NCBI GenBank assembly: GCA_001787475.1
Contig: MFXB01000009.1
Span: 1-11,441, forward strand
DNA length: 11,441 bases
Direction of reading: 5' to 3'
Source of the DNA: Candidatus Peregrinibacteria bacterium RIFCSPLOWO2_01_FULL_48_20
GTDB taxonomy: Bacteria > Patescibacteriota > Gracilibacteria > UBA1369 > 2-02-FULL-48-14
In this document: positions 5,999 through 11,441 of the stretch, one piece after another
Layout: each line of letters starts with the position of its first letter
Position numbering within the stretch: the stretch's first letter is position 1
Translations under genes and position numbers: made by a program
Notes under the pieces: generated by a model
What the model was told of the DNA's origin: nothing
Database searches by the model: none
Seen by the model: the letters and a program-made list of their open reading frames with translations, nothing else

Positions 5999-6419
5999 TT
6001 TGTTTTCGGTCTAAAAGTTCGTGGGTTTTTTTGAGCATGATTTTTTCATCTTCCGGTTTTTCGTGATCGTAGCCGAGGAGATGGAGGAGGCCGTGCGTGA
6101 AAAGGAATTGAAGTTCGTCTTGAAGAGACTGGCCGATTTGGTCCGCTTGAATTTGCGCGGTTTCCACGGAGATGACAATTTGGCCCAGATGTTCTGGATC
6201 GTCGAATGCGAAAGAAAGGACGTCCGTGGGTTTGTCTTTCCCGCGGTATTGTTTGTTGAGCGCGTGAATGGTTTGATCGTCCGTTAGAAGAAGCTCCACG
6301 TCTTTGCTTAGCAAACCCTTCGGGTCTGCTTGAAGAGCCGGAAGTCGAGCGAGGATGATTTTGAAAAGTTTGGCAGGGGTCGGCCGCGCGCTTTCGTTTT
6401 GATAATTTAGTTTCATCAT
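5991..6419 (-). CDS. ybeY: Endoribonuclease YbeY (16S rRNA maturation)
   Basis: A 142-residue protein from ATG 6419 (MMKLNYQNES). An upstream in-frame ATG at 6500 adds 27 residues absent from the family and would overlap the region feeding the divergent gene. The Zn2+ signature HGLLHLLGYDH (109-119) has its three His, and NKQYRGKDKPTDVLSF (55-70) carries the conserved Arg59. YbeY is a single-strand endoribonuclease needed for 16S rRNA 3'-end processing and ribosome quality control. LGQIVIS (78-84) replaces the usual GDI with GQI. Residues 32-39 (DPKGLLSK) come from a small double-palindromic DNA stretch (6303-6325). A TATAGT box on the minus strand (6431 to 6426) lies 6 bases before the ATG, suggesting a leaderless transcript. 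Confidence 0.93.
   Translation of the reverse strand: MMKLNYQNESARPTPAKLFKIILARLPALQADPKGLLSKDVELLLTDDQTIHALNKQYRGKDKPTDVLSFAFDDPEHLGQIVISVETAQIQADQIGQSLQDELQFLFTHGLLHLLGYDHEKPEDEKIMLKKTHELLDRKQIN
6303..6325. repeat. Compact double palindrome inside ybeY
   Basis: Two adjacent perfect palindromes, TTTGC-TTA-GCAAA (6303-6315) and ACCC-TTC-GGGT (6315-6325), share the loop motifs TTA and TTC with the 43-bp repeats at 1272 and 3522. The stem sequences differ. It may be a relative of those elements or a chance pair of hairpins. Confidence 0.35.
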
Positions 6420-6459
6420 GGTTTTACTATAACGCAAGATCAAGAAAGTAAAAATGGTG

Positions 6460-6488
6460 TGGTCAAAGTAGACAGCCTTTGTTAGGAT
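6460..6488 (+). promoter_or_regulatory. Candidate promoter for the HTH-membrane gene
   Basis: TGGTCA (6460-6465, 4/6) lies 17 bases before TAGGAT (6483-6488, 4/6). TG at 6480-6481 gives an extended -10. The predicted 5' leader would contain the GC-rich hairpin at 6502-6517. The match is moderate and not proven. Confidence 0.4.
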
Positions 6489-6501
6489 GGGAATAGACAA
6501 G

Positions 6502-6517
6502 CCCCGCCAAGGTGGGG
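6502..6517 (+). promoter_or_regulatory. GC-rich hairpin in the 5' leader
   Basis: CCCCGCC (6502-6508) pairs with GGTGGGG (6511-6517), including one G-T pair, and the stem can extend by one A-T at 6500/6519. No T tract follows, so it is not an ordinary terminator. It ends 22 bases before the ATG at 6540. It could be a leader structure or another short dispersed palindrome; role unknown. Confidence 0.5.
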
Positions 6518-6539
6518 TTACTCCCTAGCCACACGCCTT

Positions 6540-7226
6540 ATGAACGTACAAAATCCTAAATTCACTATTTCTCGCAAACAAGCGTCGGAAATTTTGGATG
6601 TGTCCACTCGCACGATCGACCGTTATATCCGTAACAAAAGACTGAATGCCCGCAAGAAGGGCGGCAGTATTTTGCTTTCTGAAGAGGAACTCACCAACTT
6701 AAAAGTTGCCACGTTCCAAAACATGCATGGTGCTTCGCCGGACGTACCGGGACGGGCACACCGTCATGTGGACAGCGTGTCTTCACGCGACGAGCAAGAA
6801 GCGCGACAAATTTTTGACGCGGAAACTGGAGAAATTGAGGAACAAATGGAAAAAATTCCCATGGAAGAACCCGCCATGGCGCTCGCTCAAAAGAGCGAAC
6901 GGGAAAAAGTTTTTGAAGAACTTTACGATTTGAGCCGACGCGAAGTGCGCGAGTACCACAACAAACTGGAATCCGCCCACTACCGTTTGGGACAATTGGA
7001 AACACAAATGAAACACTCGGTGCCTTTGCTCGAATATCACGAAAAGGAAGAGGTGCTGCGCGAGCAAGAGGGGCTCATCAACGGAAAAATGAAACGCCAG
7101 GAAGAGTCTCTTCACATGATGGAGACGGAAGTGAAGGCGGAACGTTTGAACAAAAATATATATATCGGTTTACTGTTTGGTCTTTTGGCTTTGCAGCCAC
7201 TGCTTTGGCTTCTTTTGCAAAGTTAG
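6540..7226 (+). CDS. Helix-turn-helix protein with coiled coil and C-terminal membrane anchor
   Basis: A 228-residue protein. Residues about 8-55 form a MerR/excisionase-like helix-turn-helix: ISRKQASEILDVSTRTIDRY (10-29) is the HTH proper, and RLNARKKGGSILLSEEEL (34-51) resembles the following wing. Residues 56-117 are polar and probably disordered. Residues 118-205 are charged, heptad-like and helical (SEREKVFEELYDLSRREV, YHNKLESAHYRLGQLETQ), likely a coiled coil. Residues 207-226 (IYIGLLFGLLALQPLLWLLL) form one membrane helix at the very end. DNA would thus be bound by a cytoplasmic domain tethered by a tail anchor. No target is evident. It may regulate divergent ybeY or itself, or may organise DNA at the membrane. 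A strong terminator follows. No Shine-Dalgarno is seen. Confidence 0.85.
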   Translation: MNVQNPKFTISRKQASEILDVSTRTIDRYIRNKRLNARKKGGSILLSEEELTNLKVATFQNMHGASPDVPGRAHRHVDSVSSRDEQEARQIFDAETGEIEEQMEKIPMEEPAMALAQKSEREKVFEELYDLSRREVREYHNKLESAHYRLGQLETQMKHSVPLLEYHEKEEVLREQEGLINGKMKRQEESLHMMETEVKAERLNKNIYIGLLFGLLALQPLLWLLLQS

Positions 7227-7244
7227 GGACATAAACATTCAAAG

Positions 7245-7277
7245 AAAAAAGGGCGACGGAGTGGTCGCTCTTTTTTT
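7245..7277 (+). terminator. Rho-independent terminator
   Basis: The stem GGGCGAC (7251-7257) with GTCGCTC (7264-7270) has loop GGAGTG and one G-T pair. It is followed by seven T (7271-7277) and preceded by six A (7245-7250) that can extend the stem and make it usable from both strands. It lies 18 bases after the HTH-membrane gene. Confidence 0.9.
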
Positions 7278-7310
7278 AATCAGTATTGCGTAGATGTTTT
7301 ATGTCAACCC

Positions 7311-7339
7311 TTGTCCCCAACCTGTAAAACTGGTATAAT
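7311..7339 (+). promoter_or_regulatory. Promoter of the cation exchanger gene
   Basis: TTGTCC (7311-7316, 4/6) is 17 bases before a perfect TATAAT (7334-7339). TG at 7331-7332 makes an extended -10. The AT-rich dyad AATTAA-GGGAT-TTAATT (7337-7353) overlaps the -10 and predicted start site and could be an operator, though it is short enough to be chance. Confidence 0.75.
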
Positions 7340-7360
7340 TAAGGGATTTAATTCTATCGT

Positions 7361-8281
7361 GTGGCTTTTGTACTTTTTCTATTGTCGCTCGCTCTGGTGG
7401 TGAAAAGCGCACAGTTCGCAATCACTTACTCCAGTAGCTTGGCCAGAGGGCTGGGCTTGACCCGTTATTCCATGGGGTTTCTGGTCATTGCGTTTATTTC
7501 CATTTTGCCGGAAACCTTTATTGCACTTATATCCGCCGTTCAAGGAAATCCTGAATTCGGACTGGGAACTTTGTTCGGCTCTAATGTTGCAGATCTGACT
7601 TTTGTTTTTTTTATGACGGTACTCGCCACTAAAAACGGGCTCTTTATCAGCGAAGGTATTCTCCACAAAAATCGCTTTTATTTGCCGGTTTTGGCGCTTC
7701 CTTTGTTGCTCGGATGGGATGGTGCATTTACTCGCGTGGATGGAGCTTTGCTCATCCTCCTGGGGGGGCTCTTTTACTATTACCTTATTCGTAAGGATTG
7801 TTTCGGCCAAAAAGGCACAGTCCGGTTTAAAATAAATTGGCGCCACCTTGCGGCGTTGATTTTGTCGATGGCTTTACTTTTGATCAGCGCCAACTGGACC
7901 GTACACTATGGAACAAGTGCAGCGGAGCAGTGGGGCTTGCATCCCGTGCTCATAAGTTTGATTTTTGTAGGGCTGGGAACCACCTTGCCGGAGATGTTTT
8001 TTGCTATTCAAGCGGTGCGGAAAAAACACTATGGACTTGCCACCGGAGACCTGCTGGGCACTGTGATCAGTGATGCCACAATGGTGGTGGGAGCCATGGC
8101 CCTCATCCAACCTTTTTCATTCGATCCTTTCCTGATCTACGGAACGGGGATGGCTATGCTGATTGCCGGTGTGATGCTTTTTTGGTGCATGCATACGGGA
8201 AGGCGCCTCAGCCTTAAAGAGGGGGCTTTCTTACTCTTCATTTACCTTGTTTTTATTGCCGTTGAAGTTTCCGTTCGATAA
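7361..8281 (+). CDS. Sodium/calcium exchanger family (CaCA) membrane protein
   Basis: A 306-residue, about ten-helix integral membrane protein with the two inverted alpha repeats of the CaCA superfamily. Repeat 1 spans about 39-79: GFLVIAFISILPETF, with Glu51 in the LPE motif, then GTLFGSNVADL. Repeat 2 spans about 196-240: LISLIFVGLGTTLPEMF, with Glu211, then GDLLGTVISDAT. In structurally known members the two Glu bind Ca2+. In repeat 2 the usual GSN...N is GTV...D238, so ion specificity may differ from Na+/Ca2+. The GTG start at 7361 opens directly into the first membrane helix, which is full length for the family. It is monocistronic, with its own promoter, and converges on the channel gene with a 5-base gap. 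Confidence 0.88.
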   Translation: MAFVLFLLSLALVVKSAQFAITYSSSLARGLGLTRYSMGFLVIAFISILPETFIALISAVQGNPEFGLGTLFGSNVADLTFVFFMTVLATKNGLFISEGILHKNRFYLPVLALPLLLGWDGAFTRVDGALLILLGGLFYYYLIRKDCFGQKGTVRFKINWRHLAALILSMALLLISANWTVHYGTSAAEQWGLHPVLISLIFVGLGTTLPEMFFAIQAVRKKHYGLATGDLLGTVISDATMVVGAMALIQPFSFDPFLIYGTGMAMLIAGVMLFWCMHTGRRLSLKEGAFLLFIYLVFIAVEVSVR

Positions 8282-8286
8282 ATCAG

Positions 8287-9036
8287 TTAGAGTTTCTTCT
8301 GGATCATTCCAATGAAGACACCGATCATTAAAAAGCCGAAGAAGGCTTCCACAGCGGTGAGGATTTTTCCAATGAGTGTCACGGGGAAAATGTCCCCAAG
8401 CCCCACGGTTGTGAGAACGATCACGGAGTAGTAGAAGTAATCGAACCAGTGTGCGTCGGTGGAAATCATGGGTGTTTCGGTGTAAGCATCACTTAACATG
8501 TAGGCGAGGGACATGAGGAAGATGAACGTGACTGTGGTGAGTGCCCAGCGGAAAATACTGGTGCCGTAACGACAGGTGATGTTGAGGAATTGATACTCGA
8601 TCCAAGCGCCAAACTCTTTGTTGAACCGGAATGAGTTTTTGCGGAAGCGCATCTTTTGCTCGAAGGCTTCGATGCGTCGCGCTTTAAAGGCATGTTTTTG
8701 GTATAGGAACTCCAGAGAATTGTAGCAACGTTCCATGAGACGATAGAAATCTTGAATTTCTTCCGGAGAAAATTTTTCGCCGTGAGTAAGGTAAGTTTCT
8801 TCTTGCTTGAGAAAGGCTTTGTCCATCGCTTCGTAGTAGTCTTTGGATTCTTCCGTTTCATGAACGAGTTGGGCTTTCAAGTAACTGACGAGGAGGTAGT
8901 AATAACAGAGACCGCGTTTGGTGTGATCGTCGCGCTTTAAGTTTGTGAGTTGTTCTTCAAAGATCGGCTTCATCTCCGCGTAGCGGTTGAAGTCTCCTCG
9001 TTCCTCGATTTTTCGAATGGCGGCTTGGAAGTCCAT
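8287..9036 (-). CDS. Two-transmembrane potassium channel with N-terminal helical domain
   Basis: A 249-residue protein. Residues 1 to about 155 are soluble and mostly helical (YYYLLVSYLKAQL, EEIQDFYRLMERCYNSLEFL), possibly TPR-like. TM1 is about 162-182, a pore helix (FDYFYYSVIVL, 198-208) leads to the selectivity filter TTVGLGD (209-215), and TM2 is about 221-244. The filter has Leu where most K+ channels have Tyr or Phe. The layout is that of a tetrameric K+ channel of the ion-channel-2 type, ending shortly after TM2 without an RCK/TrkA domain, so any gating sensor must be the N-terminal domain. It starts 16 bases after the guaA stop on the same strand, so the two are likely co-transcribed. 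No Shine-Dalgarno lies close to the ATG. Confidence 0.9.
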   Translation of the reverse strand: MDFQAAIRKIEERGDFNRYAEMKPIFEEQLTNLKRDDHTKRGLCYYYLLVSYLKAQLVHETEESKDYYEAMDKAFLKQEETYLTHGEKFSPEEIQDFYRLMERCYNSLEFLYQKHAFKARRIEAFEQKMRFRKNSFRFNKEFGAWIEYQFLNITCRYGTSIFRWALTTVTFIFLMSLAYMLSDAYTETPMISTDAHWFDYFYYSVIVLTTVGLGDIFPVTLIGKILTAVEAFFGFLMIGVFIGMIQKKL

Positions 9037-9052
9037 GGTTTTTAGTTAAGAG

Positions 9053-10888
9053 TTACTCCCACTCAATCGTAGCGGGTGGTTTGTTGGTGATGTCGTAGAA
9101 GACGGCGGAGATTTGCTTGTCTTCCATCAGTTCTGCCGTGAGCGTGCGGAGTTTATCCATGGGGAGCTCGGCAAAATGGGCGGTCATGGCTTCTTCGGAA
9201 ACGACGGGGCGAAGGACGAGAGATTCTTTTCCAGGCGCGGCGATTGAGAGTGGAAGAAGGACGGTGGGCATTTGCCAAACGTCGCGGTCGGCACTGATTT
9301 CTTTAAGCCAGAGCATGGCGAGTTTGTCCGCATGTTGGAGGCATTTGACGCGCTCTGGCGTGAGCGTGCCGGGAGTGACGGTGAAGGCGGCGGCTTTTGC
9401 AAAGCTGATGTCGGAAGGTTCCAGCGCGTAGAGTACGCGGTTGATTCCATGGAAGCGATTCGTCAGTGCCGGAGCGAGGAGTTCGAGTTCGTGCCAGGTG
9501 GCGTTGCCGGTGAGAAGGACGGGGTGGCGGTAGGTTCGGAAATCACCTTGAACGCCGACGGATTTTATGGGGAGGATGCGGGCGAGGAGAGAAGAATTTT
9601 TTTCTTGGAGAAATGCATTGAGTGCTTGCTCGAGGGTGGCGTGGTTTTCGGGCCAATCTTCCGTTCGAGCGCAAAGTATGCGGACGGCAAGACCGGGGCC
9701 GGGAAAAGGATGACGCCAAACGAGCGAGGAGGGGAGGCCGAGGCGTTCACCCACGCTGCGCACTTCGTCTTTATAAAGATCTTTGAGGGGTTCGATGACA
9801 CGGCCTTCCTTGATGAGCGCTTCAATTTCGGGCACACGGTTGTGATGGGTTTTGATTTTGGCGGAATTTTTGGTGCCGCCGGATTCAATAGTGTCCGGGT
9901 AAATTGTGCCTTGGCCGAGCATCCAGCGTGCGGGGTCCAGTTGGAGTTTTTGTGCGACTTTCGCTTGGATTTCAAGGAAGACGCGGCCGATGATTTCACG
10001 TTTTTTTTCAGGCTCGGTGATGTCTTTGAGGGCGGTGAAAAATTCGGCGGAGCCGTCATAAACGTGGAGATTTTGAATTTGCTCCGCGTGCAGCGCCGCT
10101 TCCACTTGTCCCCGTTCGCCGTCGCGCATGAAGCCCGTGTCCACAAAGAGACCATAAACGCGCTCCGGCCCCAATGCCTTCACGAGAAGAACAAAGGCGA
10201 CGGTGCTGTCCACGCCGCCGCTCACGAGCATGAACACACTGCGTCCCTTGGTTTGCTTGCGAATGTTTTCTTCCGCATCTTCGATGAAGCTCTGAAGATC
10301 CCAATCGTGCTCAGCCTTGCAAAGTTTTAAAAAGTTCAAAAGCATTTCGTTGCCTTTGGTGGTGTGTGTCACCTCCGTGTGGAATTGAATTCCGTAAAAA
10401 TTGCGGGAGAGGTCGCCCACGGCGGAGTAGTCGTCGTCCTCGGAAGATGCAAGCACTTCAAAGCCGGGCGGAAGCGCCGTAACACGATCGCCATGACTCA
10501 TCCACACCTGAGTTTTTTCCTTGTCGGCAAAACTCGTAAAAAGGCCGGACGGTTTTTTGATGGTGATTTCCGCTTTGCCAAATTCGCTTCCTTTGCCTTT
10601 GCCGGGTTCCACTTTTCCGCCCAAAAGGTGCGTGATGAGTTGGTGGCCGTAGCAGACTCCCAAAATGGGAAGACCGAGAGTGAAAACGGCGGGGTCCACC
10701 GTGGGAGAGCCGGCTTCGTAAACGGAGGCGGGGCCACCCGAGAGGATGATTCCTTTGTAGTCTTTTAAGGTGGCGGGTGTGGCGTTTTGCGGTTCAATAA
10801 TTTCACTGTAAACGCCAAGACGGCGAACACGCGTGGCAATAAGGTGCGTGTATTGGCTTCCAAAGTCGAGAATCGCGATCTTATTCAT
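9053..10888 (-). CDS. guaA: GMP synthase (glutamine-hydrolysing), long form
   Basis: A 611-residue enzyme converting XMP, ATP and glutamine to GMP. The glutamine amidotransferase domain spans about 1-195, with nucleophile Cys79 in GVCYGHQ and the His170/Glu172 pair in FHTEV. The ATP pyrophosphatase domain follows with SGGVDST (223-229). RHPFPGPGLAVR (392-403) opens the dimerisation domain, which ends in the family signature YDITNKPPATIEWE (598-611). Typical bacterial GuaA is about 525 residues. The extra sequence, about 405-540, includes LPIKSVGVQGD (439-449) and FHGINRVLYALEP (479-491). It resembles the insert of eukaryotic GMPS such as the human enzyme, which reads VGVQGDCRSY and NVNRVVYIF at the matching places. 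All active-site motifs are present, so I expect activity. The K+ channel gene follows in the same direction. Confidence 0.96.
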   Translation of the reverse strand: MNKIAILDFGSQYTHLIATRVRRLGVYSEIIEPQNATPATLKDYKGIILSGGPASVYEAGSPTVDPAVFTLGLPILGVCYGHQLITHLLGGKVEPGKGKGSEFGKAEITIKKPSGLFTSFADKEKTQVWMSHGDRVTALPPGFEVLASSEDDDYSAVGDLSRNFYGIQFHTEVTHTTKGNEMLLNFLKLCKAEHDWDLQSFIEDAEENIRKQTKGRSVFMLVSGGVDSTVAFVLLVKALGPERVYGLFVDTGFMRDGERGQVEAALHAEQIQNLHVYDGSAEFFTALKDITEPEKKREIIGRVFLEIQAKVAQKLQLDPARWMLGQGTIYPDTIESGGTKNSAKIKTHHNRVPEIEALIKEGRVIEPLKDLYKDEVRSVGERLGLPSSLVWRHPFPGPGLAVRILCARTEDWPENHATLEQALNAFLQEKNSSLLARILPIKSVGVQGDFRTYRHPVLLTGNATWHELELLAPALTNRFHGINRVLYALEPSDISFAKAAAFTVTPGTLTPERVKCLQHADKLAMLWLKEISADRDVWQMPTVLLPLSIAAPGKESLVLRPVVSEEAMTAHFAELPMDKLRTLTAELMEDKQISAVFYDITNKPPATIEWE

Positions 10889-11136
10889 TGAGTAGTTTTG
10901 ATTTAGGTGTGTTTTTTGCCTTGCAAGCGGCAGCGTGTATTTTTAGCGTTACCTCCACTTTTGGAAGTCTGAAAAGTTTTATGATTGGTTTTGCATTTTT
11001 CTCTTTGACCATTGGAGCATTTAAGATTCTGATGAAAGTTTATACTAAATATGGCATTTTGGTAAGAGGGACAGAAATGTCTATTTCTAATCTGGAGTTA
11101 GGCGTGTTTTGCGGGTTTTGTCGAGGCGAAAAGTGA
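10888..11136 (+). other. Intergenic stretch with a doubtful small hydrophobic ORF
   Basis: The region between guaA and the last gene (10889-11184) should hold the guaA promoter on the minus strand. I find no convincing -10/-35 pair there. An 82-codon plus-strand frame exists, but it needs a TTG start overlapping the guaA start codon, or a 51-codon version from ATG 10981. The frame is hydrophobic (about residues 7-48) with no recognisable family and no Shine-Dalgarno. It could be a small membrane protein or chance in T-rich sequence. Confidence 0.25.
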
Positions 11137-11154
11137 GCACGTCCTCACCTATTG

Positions 11155-11163
11155 TGGTAGACT
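11155..11163 (+). promoter_or_regulatory. Extended -10 box of the last gene
   Basis: TG (11155-11156), one base, then TAGACT (11158-11163, 4/6). No good -35 is seen. The box ends 21 bases before the ATG at 11185, the same distance as between the TATAAT and the GTG of the exchanger gene. Confidence 0.4.
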
Positions 11164-11184
11164 GAGGATCCTTAAGCTTTTACT

Positions 11185-11441
11185 ATGAAACTCACAAAAA
11201 TGACCGATAAAGACCTTTATGGTTTATGTAAAGAATACGGCCAGAAGGCGCGATTTTGGCGGAGGAAGTTTGCAGGTTTGCTGCCGGAAGTGGAGCGGCG
11301 CGGGTTGTATAGGCGAAGGCTTTGCGGCGGCATTTATGAGTTTGCGGCCAAGCTCGCTGGAATGAGCAAGGAATCCGTGGACAAAGTTCTTCAGATTTCA
11401 AGAAAGCTTCAGGATAAACCAAGGTTGTTGGAGCAGTTGGA
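11185..11441 (+). CDS. 5' part of a gene resembling the N-terminus of HNH-endonuclease-type proteins
   Basis: An open frame of 85 codons from ATG 11185 to the window edge without a stop; the 3' end is missing. It begins MKLTKMTDKDLYGLCKEYG, followed by LLPEVERRGLYRRR (about 33-46), IYEFAAKLAGMSKESVDKVL (51-70) and KLQDKPRLLEQL. The order of a basic ARFWRRKF segment, an EVERRxLY motif and an EFAAKLAG helix resembles the N-terminal (DUF222-like) region of multi-copy HNH endonuclease genes I associate with Peregrinibacteria. The HNH motif itself would lie outside the window, so function is inferred from memory only. That it is coding is well supported; the family call is tentative. Confidence 0.6.
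   Translation, partial: MKLTKMTDKDLYGLCKEYGQKARFWRRKFAGLLPEVERRGLYRRRLCGGIYEFAAKLAGMSKESVDKVLQISRKLQDKPRLLEQL

Noticed and set aside
6420..6500. 27-residue N-terminal extension of YbeY
   Set aside because: It is not found in the family; ATG 6419 with a nearby -10 fits better.
9272..10330. A 352-codon plus-strand open frame opposite guaA
   Set aside because: It lies wholly within guaA, whose motifs are certain; composition is typical of an antisense shadow.
11166..11179. Overlapping GGATCC, CTTAAG and AAGCTT sites resembling a vector polylinker
   Set aside because: Only 14 bases, with natural gene sequence continuing on both sides; likely coincidence, not a cloning scar.
1..11441. UGA recoded as glycine, as in Gracilibacteria
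   Set aside because: Real genes end in TGA (325-327, 5996-5998) and no long gene has in-frame TGA.
1..11441. CRISPR array, insertion sequence or transposase
   Set aside because: No regularly spaced repeats and no transposase-like protein are seen; the only dispersed repeat is the 43-bp palindromic unit.

Overview
The window looks like a chromosomal piece of a Candidate Phyla Radiation (Patescibacteria) bacterium, with Peregrinibacteria my best guess. This is inference. The grounds are a MurL/MurD-type peptidoglycan enzyme, a truncated gene resembling an HNH-endonuclease family I associate with Peregrinibacteria, short tightly packed genes on both strands, and an almost complete absence of Shine-Dalgarno sequences. 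TGA is used as a normal stop (325-327, 5996-5998), which argues against the UGA=Gly code of Gracilibacteria/Absconditabacteria.

Layout. 1-605: a RelB/DinJ antitoxin followed by a YafQ-type toxin that has lost its start codon and carries an early stop, although its catalytic residues remain. 631-1266 (minus): a staphylococcal-nuclease-like protein with all catalytic residues, preceded by a 43-bp double-hairpin repeat. 1405-5416 (plus): hepT and mntA (HEPN/MNT, type VII toxin-antitoxin) run by overlapping stop/start codons into an 844-residue MurL-MurD fusion, then a membrane-anchored SIMPL-domain protein. 5396-5558: a tRNA-Leu(CAG) with its own strong promoter and a terminator. 5591-5998: an unrecognised small protein rich in AGA/AGG codons. 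5991-6419 (minus): ybeY. 6540-7226: a helix-turn-helix protein with a coiled coil and a C-terminal membrane segment, closed by a clear terminator. 7361-8281: a CaCA-family cation exchanger with a good promoter. 8287-10888 (minus): guaA (long, eukaryote-like form) followed by a two-helix potassium channel. 10889-11184 is mostly intergenic. 11185 to the end is the 5' part of a gene that leaves the window.

How the genes work together. The MurL-MurD fusion would add L-Glu to UDP-MurNAc-L-Ala and then epimerise it to D-Glu, removing the need for a free D-glutamate pool from MurI. It is translationally coupled to a toxin-antitoxin module. The exchanger, channel and nuclease fit ion homeostasis and nucleic-acid scavenging in a cell with reduced biosynthesis.

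The most striking item not explained by gene content is the 43-bp palindromic repeat (41/43 identical between copies). One copy abuts the nuclease start codon. The other lies in frame inside the MurD domain, where it encodes an extra peptide.
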